From positions 62,001 to 126,000 of the forward strand of contig NZ_JAMXIB010000002.1 of the NCBI RefSeq assembly GCF_024006985.1: a stretch of DNA of 64,000 nt. Direction: 5' to 3'. This DNA comes from Robiginitalea marina (GTDB lineage Bacteria; Bacteroidota; Bacteroidia; Flavobacteriales; Flavobacteriaceae). The position numbers and the translations under genes were made by a program. Positions 36,986 to 44,996 of this stretch are shown piece by piece; the stretch's first letter is position 1; every line of letters starts with the position of its first letter. The notes beneath the pieces were generated by a model. It saw only the letters and a program-made list of their open reading frames with translations. It did no database searches and had not been told where the DNA came from.

Positions 36986-38347
36986 GGTATCCAGGATCAT
37001 CTGCACATCCTCTTCCGTGGTGTCGGGGTTGATAAAACAAAAACGCAATACGGTTTCCACTTCCCGGGCCCTGCGCCATTTCGTGGGGGTAACCAGGGCC
37101 AGCCCGGCTTTATGGTTGCGGTAGGTCCAGCTCACATATTGCTCCGGGGTCCAGCCCTTTTTCCGGAACAACACGCAGGATAGGCTGGGTTCCCGAACCA
37201 GTTCCAGGCCTGGCCGGGCCGAGATCATCTCCCCTGCCGCAAGGGCAAGGGAAATCCCCCGCTCCACCGCCCATTTGTATTTATCCGTTCCATGGGTGGC
37301 CAGGGAATACCACAAAGGCATCCCCCGAAGGCGACGGGTCAGCTGGATCTGGTAATCGGCCGGGTTGAACCCCCTGGCCCCCTCATCCTGGAAAATATCG
37401 AGGTAGGAACCTTCCTGTTGATGGGCCTCCCGGGCCAATTCGGGTTCCCGGTAAATAACCGCCCCGCAATCGTAAGGTGAGAACAGCCATTTATGCGGGT
37501 CGATGGTAACGCTGTCGGCCTGTTCAATCCCCCTGAAAAGATGCCTTACGGAGTCGGCTGCCAGGGCCCCGCCCCCATAGGCGGCATCTACGTGGAACCA
37601 GAGGCTTTCGCGCCGGCAGACTTCGGAAATCCCCTCCAGGTCGTCCACAATGCCTGCGTTGGTGGTACCCCCGGTCGCTACCACGGCAAAAAGGCGCCTG
37701 CGCTGGGCCGGGGCCAGGGCGTCCACCGCCTGCCCGAGAAGCTGGCCGGTCATGCGGTCTTCGGTCTCGACCTGCAAAAGGTCCACGTCAATGACCCTCG
37801 CCATGGCCTTAATGGAACTGTGGGCCCCTATAGAGGTGAGGATGAGCCCTTTTTCACCGACCTGCCCGCTACTTTTGCGCCAGGCTTCCCTGGCCGTAAC
37901 CATTGCGGAAAGGTTGGCGGCAGTTCCTCCGCTGGTAAACACCCCGAATGCCCCTTCCGGCATCCCGGTCAGGGAAACCAGCCAGTCCATGGCCCGGTTT
38001 TCGCAGAAAATCCCCCCGGCACCTTCCATCCAGTAAGCCCCATGGACCGAGGAGGCCGAAGTGATCAGGTCAAAAAGGATGGCAGCCCGGGTAGGGGCAG
38101 CCGGCACAAAAGCCAGGTGCCTGGGGTGGTCGATGGGCACGGTGGCCCTGATGAGGATATCCCGGAACAGGCGAAAGGCCTTTTCCCCACCGATGCCCTC
38201 AGGGGTAATGGTTTCGCCTACCAGGGCCTTCAATTCTTCCTCTTTTTTGGGTTGCCCGAGCTCCGGGGCATTGTTGGTGATCCGGCTGATGGCATATTTC
38301 ATGACATCCAGGGTCATTTCCACGGTCTCAATATCGATTTTGTGCAT
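36974..38347 (-). CDS. PLP-dependent group II amino-acid decarboxylase
   Basis: 457 residues, fold type I. Motifs: FTSGGTAANLSAMVTAR (phosphate cup), ATGGTTNAGIVDDL, WFHVDAAYGGGAL (Asp contacting the pyridine nitrogen) and TIDPHKWLFSPYDCG with the PLP-binding Lys. The general pattern is that of aromatic-L-amino-acid, tyrosine or glutamate/2,4-diaminobutyrate decarboxylases. Substrate cannot be fixed; cytoplasmic. Single gene with an exact -7 element 24 nt upstream. Its 3' end overlaps the convergent FMN-protein gene by 12 nt. Confidence 0.88.
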   Translation of the reverse strand: MHKIDIETVEMTLDVMKYAISRITNNAPELGQPKKEEELKALVGETITPEGIGGEKAFRLFRDILIRATVPIDHPRHLAFVPAAPTRAAILFDLITSASSVHGAYWMEGAGGIFCENRAMDWLVSLTGMPEGAFGVFTSGGTAANLSAMVTAREAWRKSSGQVGEKGLILTSIGAHSSIKAMARVIDVDLLQVETEDRMTGQLLGQAVDALAPAQRRRLFAVVATGGTTNAGIVDDLEGISEVCRRESLWFHVDAAYGGGALAADSVRHLFRGIEQADSVTIDPHKWLFSPYDCGAVIYREPELAREAHQQEGSYLDIFQDEGARGFNPADYQIQLTRRLRGMPLWYSLATHGTDKYKWAVERGISLALAAGEMISARPGLELVREPSLSCVLFRKKGWTPEQYVSWTYRNHKAGLALVTPTKWRRAREVETVLRFCFINPDTTEEDVQMILDTLGD

Positions 38348-38370
38348 CCTTTGGGGGGTTATTCCGGATG

Positions 38371-38378
38371 CAAAGATA
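38371..38378 (-). promoter_or_regulatory. -7 element for the decarboxylase gene
   Basis: Exact TATCTTTG on the minus strand, 23 nt before the start codon. Confidence 0.6.
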
Positions 38379-38399
38379 GGATTCCGACCGATACCCGGT

Positions 38400-40007
38400 T
38401 CAGGGTTCGTAGACCAGGAGGGTGAATTCCCCGGCCATGGGGTCGAAAGCTTCCAGCAGGCCTTCCCTCAAGGTCGGGCCCAATTCCAGGTAGAATTCCG
38501 AAAAGTTCCGGTTTCGTTCCTGAAGCCCGCCCTGGGGAAACAGGGACTCCCTTAACAGGCGTATACGCTCCACCTCATCGGAAAGCTTTCGTTTCTGGGC
38601 TTTCAAAAGCCGTTTCTCCAGGCGGTCAAGCCCCTTTAACTGCCGTGCTTCTTCGGCCCTGACGGCCCCGAGGAAGGATTTGTCGGTTTGTTCGGCCAGG
38701 CGGTACAGGGCCTCGAACTGCTCCGTTAAATGGCGGCGTTGCGGGCCGAAGTCGATAGGGATTTCCGAGATCTCCCTGACGCGCTGTTCGACAAGGCTGT
38801 CGGGGTCCCTGAAAAGTGCCTTCAATTGTAGGCCCAGCTTTTCGGCTTTCCGCTGCTGCTTGGCGGATGCCACCAGGGCCGAATTCCTGAGCAGGAGCAT
38901 GGGAAAAGGCACCCCGGATTGCGCAAAATATTCCCTCAGTTCGAGCCAGTAGGCCAACTCCCCTCCCCCGCCCACGTAACAGAGGTTGGGCAGCAAAAAT
39001 TCCTGGTAAAGCGGGCGGGTCACCACATTGGGGGAAAATCGTTCGGGATGGCTATGCAATTCCTCCCGCAGGGCTTCGGCCCCGAAGCGAATATCGCTTT
39101 CCATCACCCCAAAACCTCCCGCATGGGGGACCAGGCGCTCCCGGAACCCGTCTTTCAGGTAAAAGAAATTCAGCTCCCGCGGGCTGACCTGTATGCGGTA
39201 CTGTCCCGAAAGGGCATTCAGGCGGGTGATGCTTTCCGAAACCGTGCGTTGTCCAAGGTTCCCGAAGAGGTCCTGCTCCATGTGGGGCACGAAAAGCGCC
39301 TTCAGGCGCGGGTCATCGGCATCCAGGATCACCAACCCCAGGTCGCCGAAAAGTTCATTCACCAGGTAACGGGTAGCCGCCGCCATGTTCGGTTGCTGCA
39401 GGTAGGCACTGGAAAAAAGGTCTTTGAGGTATGCCGCATGGGTTCCCGGGCCCAGGTCTTTGGAAAATTGTTCGAACACGGCATCAAGGCCATTGGTATC
39501 CATGCGTCCGACAGCCCCTCCGGTGGGCCGGTTCCAGCGAATCTCCTTTCCCCGAAAATTAAAATGGTTGACCTCGTCGAAATCGTGGTCTTCAGAACCC
39601 ATCCAGTAAACGGGCACAAAATGGGCCTCAGGATATTCCTCCCTCAATTGGGAGGCCAGTTTAATGGTGGTCAGGATCTTATACAGAAAATACAGGGGGC
39701 CAGTAAAAAGGTTCAGCTGGTGGCCGGTAACTACTGTAAAGGCGTTTGGGTTCCGGAGGTTTTCCAGGTGTTCCCTGGTGGCCGCGGAAACCTGCAGGGA
39801 AGCATACTGCTCCGAAAGGACCTGATGGAGGACTTCGCGGTGGGCCGCAGGGTAATGACCCGCCTTTTCACCCATCTGGTCCCGGAAGGCCTCCAGGGTC
39901 GGATAGCGGCCATAAAAAGGGGCAAGGTGCGGAACCTGGTCAAGGTAATCCCTGATAAGCCCTGAAAAAAAACCCGTTTCCTGGAAGGGGATTCCTGATG
40001 CTTGCAT
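38400..40007 (-). CDS. bshC: Bacillithiol biosynthesis cysteine-adding enzyme
   Basis: Adds cysteine to glucosaminyl-malate, the last step of bacillithiol synthesis (cytoplasm). 535 residues from ATG 40005-40007. Family motifs: TGHQLNLFTGPLYFLYKI, PVYWMGSEDHDFDEVNHF, CYVGGGGELAYWLELREYF and RNSALV. A coiled-coil segment lies near residues 440-510. The frame extends upstream to 40133, but an exact -7 element at 40025-40032 lies between, and the proposed N-terminus (MQASGIPFQETGFFS) fits relatives as I recall them. Implies bacillithiol as low-molecular-weight thiol; other bsh genes are outside the window. Confidence 0.95.
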   Translation of the reverse strand: MQASGIPFQETGFFSGLIRDYLDQVPHLAPFYGRYPTLEAFRDQMGEKAGHYPAAHREVLHQVLSEQYASLQVSAATREHLENLRNPNAFTVVTGHQLNLFTGPLYFLYKILTTIKLASQLREEYPEAHFVPVYWMGSEDHDFDEVNHFNFRGKEIRWNRPTGGAVGRMDTNGLDAVFEQFSKDLGPGTHAAYLKDLFSSAYLQQPNMAAATRYLVNELFGDLGLVILDADDPRLKALFVPHMEQDLFGNLGQRTVSESITRLNALSGQYRIQVSPRELNFFYLKDGFRERLVPHAGGFGVMESDIRFGAEALREELHSHPERFSPNVVTRPLYQEFLLPNLCYVGGGGELAYWLELREYFAQSGVPFPMLLLRNSALVASAKQQRKAEKLGLQLKALFRDPDSLVEQRVREISEIPIDFGPQRRHLTEQFEALYRLAEQTDKSFLGAVRAEEARQLKGLDRLEKRLLKAQKRKLSDEVERIRLLRESLFPQGGLQERNRNFSEFYLELGPTLREGLLEAFDPMAGEFTLLVYEP

Positions 40008-40024
40008 GCGTTGGATCAATGCCT

Positions 40025-40032
40025 CAAAGATA
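40025..40032 (-). promoter_or_regulatory. -7 element for bshC
   Basis: Exact TATCTTTG on the minus strand, 17 nt before the chosen bshC ATG; it decides the start. Confidence 0.6.
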
Positions 40033-40166
40033 GGATTCCCGGAGGTAGGAATTCCTAAAAATACGTTAAGAAAGCGGCCCCGGCACGGGTCCCGAAGGCC
40101 GAAAGGTACCGGAAAATGTCCTCTAATTGCCACCTTATTGGGCAGGGCTGGTGACGGGGAATTATG

Positions 40167-40174
40167 TAGATTTG
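40167..40174 (+). promoter_or_regulatory. -7 element for the M14 peptidase gene
   Basis: Exact TAGATTTG, 30 nt before ATG 40205; it argues against the upstream in-frame ATG at 40127. Confidence 0.5.
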
Positions 40175-40204
40175 GAACCTGAAAAATCGCTTCAAACCCT
40201 TTTT

Positions 40205-42658
40205 ATGAAATCCATCCTTTCCTTCCTGGCCATTTTTTTCCTCTCTTCTGCCCTCGCGCAGGACCTGAAATCGCCTTCGGAGTTCCTGGGCTATGAACTG
40301 GGTACCCAGTTCACCCGCCATCACGAGGTATTCGCCTACTACCAGTATGTGGCGGCATCCCTGCCCGGCCAGGTACGCCTGGAAACGTACGGGTATACCC
40401 CGGAACGCCGGCCCCTGTTCATCGCCCTGGTTTCCGCGCCGGAACATATGCAGCAGGCAGAAGCCCTCAGGTTGAAACACCTCGAAAGCACAGATGGAAA
40501 AGGAGATGCCCGCCTGGCGGTGGTCTGGCTGAGCTACAACGTGCACGGGAACGAAAGCGTCAGCACCGAGGCTTCCATGCAAACCCTTTACGACCTGCTG
40601 ACGTCAAAAAAAAGCTACCTCGAGAATACCCTTGTGATCATGGACCCCTGCATCAATCCCGATGGGCGCGAACGCTATGTAAACTGGTATTACCAGTATA
40701 AAAACACCCCTTACCAGGCAGACCCGAACAGCAAGGAGCACTGGGAAGGCTGGTGGAGCGGGCGCAGCAACCACTATATGTTCGACCTGAACCGCGACTG
40801 GGCCTGGCTCACCCAGGTGGAAAGCCGTCAGCGACTGAAAAAATACCAGGAGTGGATGCCCCACATCCACGTCGATTTCCACGAACAGGGGATGGACAAC
40901 CCGTATTACTTCGCCCCGGCTGCAGAACCGTATCACGAAGTGGTTACCGGGTTCCAGCGGGAATTCCAGGATGAAATCGGCCGGAACCACGCCCGGTACT
41001 TCGACGCCAACGGCTGGCTCTATTTTACCCGTGAAGTTTTTGACCTGTTTTACCCGAGTTACGGGGATACCTACCCAACCTACAATGGGGCCATCGGCAT
41101 GACCTACGAACAGGGGGGCAGCGGTAGGGCCGGCCTGGGGGTCGTGGTTGCCACGGGGGACACCCTTACCCTGAAGGACCGGATCGCACACCACCTGACC
41201 ACCGGGCTCAGCACGGTGGAGGTGGCCGCCCGAAACGCAGCCCGGCTAAATGAGGAATTCAGGAAATTCTATGGGGAACCCAAAAATTTCAAATACCGGT
41301 CTTACGTGCTCACGGGCGACCGCGACAAGCAGGAAGCCCTGGCCGCCCTGCTGGATAAACACCAGGTTGCCTATGGCTGGGCTGCCCCCGCCACGGTGAA
41401 GGGATTCCATTATGGAAGCGGGCAAACCAGGTCGATCAGGGCAGACCAGGAGGCCATGGTCGTTTCCACCAACCAAAAGAAAGGGACACTGGTGAAGGTA
41501 TTGTTCGAACCGGATGCCAAATTGAGCGATTCGCTCACGTACGACATCACTGCCTGGTCCCTGCCCTATGCCTATGGCCTGGATGCCCTCGCCCTGCAAT
41601 CCGATATACCCGTAACCACTCCGAAGCCCCAGGACACCGCCGTGGGGTTCCGGGAAGATGCCTATGCCCACCTAACGGATTGGAACAGCATGAAGGACGC
41701 CCGATTCCTGGCCGACCTGTTGCAATCGGGCATCCGCGTAAGGCGGGCTGAACGTCCGTTTCGACTCGATGGCAGGGATTGGGCGGCCGGGACCCTGATA
41801 ATTACCCGGGGCGACAACCGCAATCTGAGCAGTTTCGGCGAACAGGTCAGTTCCCTCTCCCGGAAGCACAACAAATCGCTTACCCCGGCAACCACGGGGA
41901 AGGTAGACCAGGGCAGGGATTTTGGTTCGGGATCGGTGGGCATGGTGCCCGCAGTAAAGGTGGCCCTGCTGTCAGGGGAACCTACCTCCACCCTTCGCTT
42001 TGGGGAGGTATGGCACTATTTTGAACAGCAATTGCAGTATCCGGTTACTGTACTGGATGCCGATTACTTCGATCAGGTAGACCTGGGGGATTACGATGTT
42101 CTGGTTCTTCCAGGCGGGTGGGGGTACCGGAAATTCCTCAATGAAAACCGAAAGGGTGCGCTCCGCGAATGGGTATCCTCCGGGGGGCGGCTGATCGCCA
42201 TGGGGGAAGCCCTGGGCCACCTAGGGGGGGAAAAGGGCTTTTCCATTCGGGAGAAAGAAACTGAAGAACCGGGGGACGAGGCGGAACCCGAATATGCGCA
42301 AACGCGACGGGAACGGATCCGGGATGCCATTACGGGGGCCATCTTCAAAGCCGGTGTAGACCCCACCCACCCCTTGGCCTTCGGGTACGGGGACACCTAC
42401 CATACCCTGAAGCTGGGGAATGCGGCCTATGAGCTGCCGGGTGGAAATACGGTGGCGGTCCTGGACAAACTTCCCAGGCCCGTTGCCGGGTTTGCCGGGA
42501 GCAAGGCAGTAAAAAACCTGCCGGGGAGCCTGGTTTTCGGTATGGAATCAGTAGGCAGGGGCCAGGTGGTCTACCTGGCCGACAACCCCCTGTTCCGGGG
42601 CTTCTGGGAAAATGGGAAGCTCTTTTTCGCCAACGCGGTATTCATGGGGAACCCATAA
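40205..42658 (+). CDS. Exported M14 zinc carboxypeptidase with C-terminal glutaminase-like domain
   Basis: 817 residues with a signal peptide (MKSILSFLAIFFLSSALAQ). The M14 catalytic part covers about 25-330: zinc ligands in YNVHGNESVSTEA (HxxE) and in VDFHEQG (His), with NPDGRERYVNWYYQ and LNRDWAWLTQVE between. A middle region of about 300 residues follows, then a DJ-1/PfpI or class I glutaminase-like segment (about 610-720: YPVTVLDADYFDQVDL, DYDVLVLPGGWGYRKFL, LREWVSSGGRLIAMGEA). No nucleophile Cys is evident there, so that domain is probably non-catalytic. Likely a periplasmic or secreted peptidase. Confidence 0.88.
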   Translation: MKSILSFLAIFFLSSALAQDLKSPSEFLGYELGTQFTRHHEVFAYYQYVAASLPGQVRLETYGYTPERRPLFIALVSAPEHMQQAEALRLKHLESTDGKGDARLAVVWLSYNVHGNESVSTEASMQTLYDLLTSKKSYLENTLVIMDPCINPDGRERYVNWYYQYKNTPYQADPNSKEHWEGWWSGRSNHYMFDLNRDWAWLTQVESRQRLKKYQEWMPHIHVDFHEQGMDNPYYFAPAAEPYHEVVTGFQREFQDEIGRNHARYFDANGWLYFTREVFDLFYPSYGDTYPTYNGAIGMTYEQGGSGRAGLGVVVATGDTLTLKDRIAHHLTTGLSTVEVAARNAARLNEEFRKFYGEPKNFKYRSYVLTGDRDKQEALAALLDKHQVAYGWAAPATVKGFHYGSGQTRSIRADQEAMVVSTNQKKGTLVKVLFEPDAKLSDSLTYDITAWSLPYAYGLDALALQSDIPVTTPKPQDTAVGFREDAYAHLTDWNSMKDARFLADLLQSGIRVRRAERPFRLDGRDWAAGTLIITRGDNRNLSSFGEQVSSLSRKHNKSLTPATTGKVDQGRDFGSGSVGMVPAVKVALLSGEPTSTLRFGEVWHYFEQQLQYPVTVLDADYFDQVDLGDYDVLVLPGGWGYRKFLNENRKGALREWVSSGGRLIAMGEALGHLGGEKGFSIREKETEEPGDEAEPEYAQTRRERIRDAITGAIFKAGVDPTHPLAFGYGDTYHTLKLGNAAYELPGGNTVAVLDKLPRPVAGFAGSKAVKNLPGSLVFGMESVGRGQVVYLADNPLFRGFWENGKLFFANAVFMGNP

Positions 42659-42664
42659 AAACCA

Positions 42665-42729
42665 AATTCCAAATTCCAACGTCTTGGGGGCGCTGAGCCT
42701 TCCCCTGTTGGGATTTGGAATTTGGAATT
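42665..42729. repeat. 15-bp perfect inverted repeat between convergent genes
   Basis: Arms at 42665-42679 and 42715-42729 are exact complements, built from the heptamer TTTGGAA/TTCCAAA, and enclose a 35-nt GC-rich loop with a further GGGG/CCCC pairing. It sits between the M14 and Gfo/Idh/MocA stop codons and may act as a two-way transcription stop. Confidence 0.85.
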
Positions 42730-42735
42730 ACGGTC

Positions 42736-44376
42736 CTATAAGGCAGCAACCACATTCGGGGCGTACTGGCCGACCCCGGGCGGGTTTTCCAGCAGGACGG
42801 CATCGAGGTCGACGCCTTCGACCGGGATGATCTGCTGGCCCTGCGGATCCCATTCGATACGCCTTCCTAGTTTCCAGGAAAGGCCGGTCATATGGGCTGC
42901 AATAGCCTCTTCAAAACCTTCCTGGATCCCGCAACTCACCTGTCCGCCGTTGCGGATCACGCTGAGCCATTCGCGCATGTGCAGGAAGGTGGAATCGACC
43001 CTTTTTCCATCCACATAGGTCCACATCAGGCCCTTGTCGGCGAAATACTGGGAAGTGGCAGAAGACACCCCATCCAGGGAACTGGCTGCGGGATCATAAC
43101 TGTAAATGGGGGTTTGCGGGCTCATGTCACCCGATTCAATCATCCCGGCATAGCGGGTGGAGCCGGAATCCGGCCAAATTGTGAGCCGGTTCCCCAGTTC
43201 CATGGAGGCATCGTGGCCCATCAGCATGGTCGGCCTGTTCCAGCCATTGCCCAGCGTGGCGCTGTAGGTGAAGGTCATCCCTTTTTCCTTGCCGGCCCTC
43301 TGGCTGCTCCCCGTACTGAAATCGGGGAATTCAAAATTGGCCTGCAAGACGTCAGGGACGTTTCGCCCGTCGCGGTGGGTATATATTCCCCCGGAAGCCA
43401 TAACCGATTTCGGGATCCCCATTTTCAGGACACAATTCAGGCGGTCGTAATCGTGTGTAAGCAAGTCGCCTGAAAGCCCGGAACCATACGCCCACCATTT
43501 CCTCCATCGAAAGAAATGGTTCTTGTTGAAGGGGACCTCCGGGGCAGAACCGAGGAATTGCTGCCAATCGATGGTTTCGGGATTTGCCTGCGGATGGATG
43601 TCGTAATTCCAGGCCCCGTTATCGTCATTCCGGTTGGTATTGGTGGTAATCAGGGAAACATGCCCCAATACCCCTTTATCGACAATGTCCTGGGCGGTTT
43701 TAAAGCTTAGGGTCTGCCGGTGCTGGTGGCCTACCTGGAAGATGGCTTTCGAATTCCGGGCAGCTTCGCGAAGGGCATACGTTTCGGCCACGTTATGGGT
43801 CATGGGTTTTTCCACATAGACGTGCACATTATTGTTCAGCGCCTCGATAGACATGGGCGCATGCCAGTGGTCCGGGGTGGCGATGACCACCGCCTCCACC
43901 TCCCCGCTCCGAATCATGTCGGTGTGGGTGGCATAGCGTTTTACAGGGTTATCAGGGGTGCTGAAGGAACGGATGGCCAATTCGGCCTTTACGTCAAAAA
44001 TATCGCAAACCCCCACTATACGGATATTCAGCGGGTCCTGGCTGCGAAAATCCTGAAGGGCTGTAAAAGGCCTGCCTTCTTTTTTGGCAAGGGCCTCTTC
44101 GGCTTCCATCGCCGCCACCCACTCATCGGTAGCGTACCCCAGGGAACGACAGAGCTGTTCCCCCCGAATGCCAAAGCCAATGATCCCTACCTTCACCGGT
44201 TCCCCGGAAATGGCGGGTACGGCACCCGGAAGCGAAGGCTGAATGTTGAGTTGTTCCAACAGGGCGCTGCGCTCCCTTTTCCGGCCTACCGCCCCGGAGG
44301 CTCCGGCCCACCATACGGCGCCAAGTACGGGGATACTTCCCAATCCCAATAAGGCTTCTCTGCGTGTCCAGCTCAT
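42736..44376 (-). CDS. Gfo/Idh/MocA family oxidoreductase with Tat signal
   Basis: NAD(P)-dependent sugar/cyclitol oxidoreductase-like protein of 546 residues. The N-terminus SWTRREALLGLGSIPVLGAVWWAG carries a twin-arginine motif, suggesting folded export to the periplasm with cofactor bound. Rossmann motif VGIIGFGIRGEQ (about 62-73), then VVIATPDHWHAPMSIEAL, VHVYVEKPMTHN (the family EKP motif) and IFQVGHQHRQ. Glycoside-processing exported members of this family are common in Bacteroidota. Its ATG overlaps the DoxX stop by 4 nt, so the two genes form one unit. Substrate unknown. Confidence 0.9.
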   Translation of the reverse strand: MSWTRREALLGLGSIPVLGAVWWAGASGAVGRKRERSALLEQLNIQPSLPGAVPAISGEPVKVGIIGFGIRGEQLCRSLGYATDEWVAAMEAEEALAKKEGRPFTALQDFRSQDPLNIRIVGVCDIFDVKAELAIRSFSTPDNPVKRYATHTDMIRSGEVEAVVIATPDHWHAPMSIEALNNNVHVYVEKPMTHNVAETYALREAARNSKAIFQVGHQHRQTLSFKTAQDIVDKGVLGHVSLITTNTNRNDDNGAWNYDIHPQANPETIDWQQFLGSAPEVPFNKNHFFRWRKWWAYGSGLSGDLLTHDYDRLNCVLKMGIPKSVMASGGIYTHRDGRNVPDVLQANFEFPDFSTGSSQRAGKEKGMTFTYSATLGNGWNRPTMLMGHDASMELGNRLTIWPDSGSTRYAGMIESGDMSPQTPIYSYDPAASSLDGVSSATSQYFADKGLMWTYVDGKRVDSTFLHMREWLSVIRNGGQVSCGIQEGFEEAIAAHMTGLSWKLGRRIEWDPQGQQIIPVEGVDLDAVLLENPPGVGQYAPNVVAAL

Positions 44377-44867
44377 AATACTTTGGTTTTAGAGGTTGCG
44401 GGTTTTTTTGAAAAAAGGCGGGAAAGCCCGAAGAGTTTTCCCGTGGGGTGGTAAAACAGGACCAGGCAGGCTACCGCCTCGATCAGGTTTTTATTGACGA
44501 TCCAGTAACTGCCTTCGGTGTTGATCTGGGGCATGCCCGGCCAGGAGGGATGGGCGAGGTAGTATAGGAGCAACAGCCCCACGCCCACCAGGGCGCCAAG
44601 CCGCTCTGCCACCCCAAGGATCAGGGTAATGCCCACAAAAACCAGGGCGGCCCAGTTCAGGGTATCTACCCAGGGGATAACAGCCTCTGCCGTAAGGGCC
44701 TGAAACACCGGTTTCAGGGGCCCCTGTGCGGAAGCCAGGTACCCGAAGCTGGTCCAGTCGGGGTTATAGAGCTTAATGATCCCCTCGTAGAGGAAATGCC
44801 AGCCAATCAGGATGCGCAACAGGGCCACGCTCTGGTCGGGGCCCCATCTGTTCGAAGTTGAAGTCAT
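44373..44867 (-). CDS. DoxX family membrane protein
   Basis: 164-residue inner-membrane protein with four predicted helices. DoxX-like features: ALLRILIGWHFLYEGIIKL at the N-terminus and LILGVAERLGALVGVGLLLLYYLAHP in the middle, then NKNLIEAVACLVLFYHP. In other organisms DoxX proteins are linked to terminal quinol oxidase or thiosulfate:quinone reduction and to redox stress. Here it is translationally coupled (ATGA overlap) to an exported Gfo/Idh/MocA oxidoreductase, which hints at a redox partnership; this is inference only. An exact TAGTTTTG lies upstream at 44929-44936. Confidence 0.85.
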   Translation of the reverse strand: MTSTSNRWGPDQSVALLRILIGWHFLYEGIIKLYNPDWTSFGYLASAQGPLKPVFQALTAEAVIPWVDTLNWAALVFVGITLILGVAERLGALVGVGLLLLYYLAHPSWPGMPQINTEGSYWIVNKNLIEAVACLVLFYHPTGKLFGLSRLFSKKPATSKTKVL

Positions 44868-44928
44868 ATGTATTCTGGTTTGGTTCCTAAGTTTCAGTCG
44901 GAAGTAGGCACCGACCGGGGCAATCTCC

Positions 44929-44936
44929 CAAAACTA
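44929..44936 (-). promoter_or_regulatory. Possible -7 element for DoxX-oxidoreductase pair
   Basis: Exact TAGTTTTG on the minus strand, 61 nt before the DoxX start. No -33 TTG at standard distance. Confidence 0.4.
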
Positions 44937-44996
44937 CGCCCCTTGCAAAGCCCATCCTATGACCAATATCATCTTTTTATCCCCTGCCGCAACCCC

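Noticed and set aside
38008-40133. Start of bshC at 40133
   Set aside because: A perfect TATCTTTG promoter element at 40025-40032 lies inside this extension, and conserved sequence begins at 40007.
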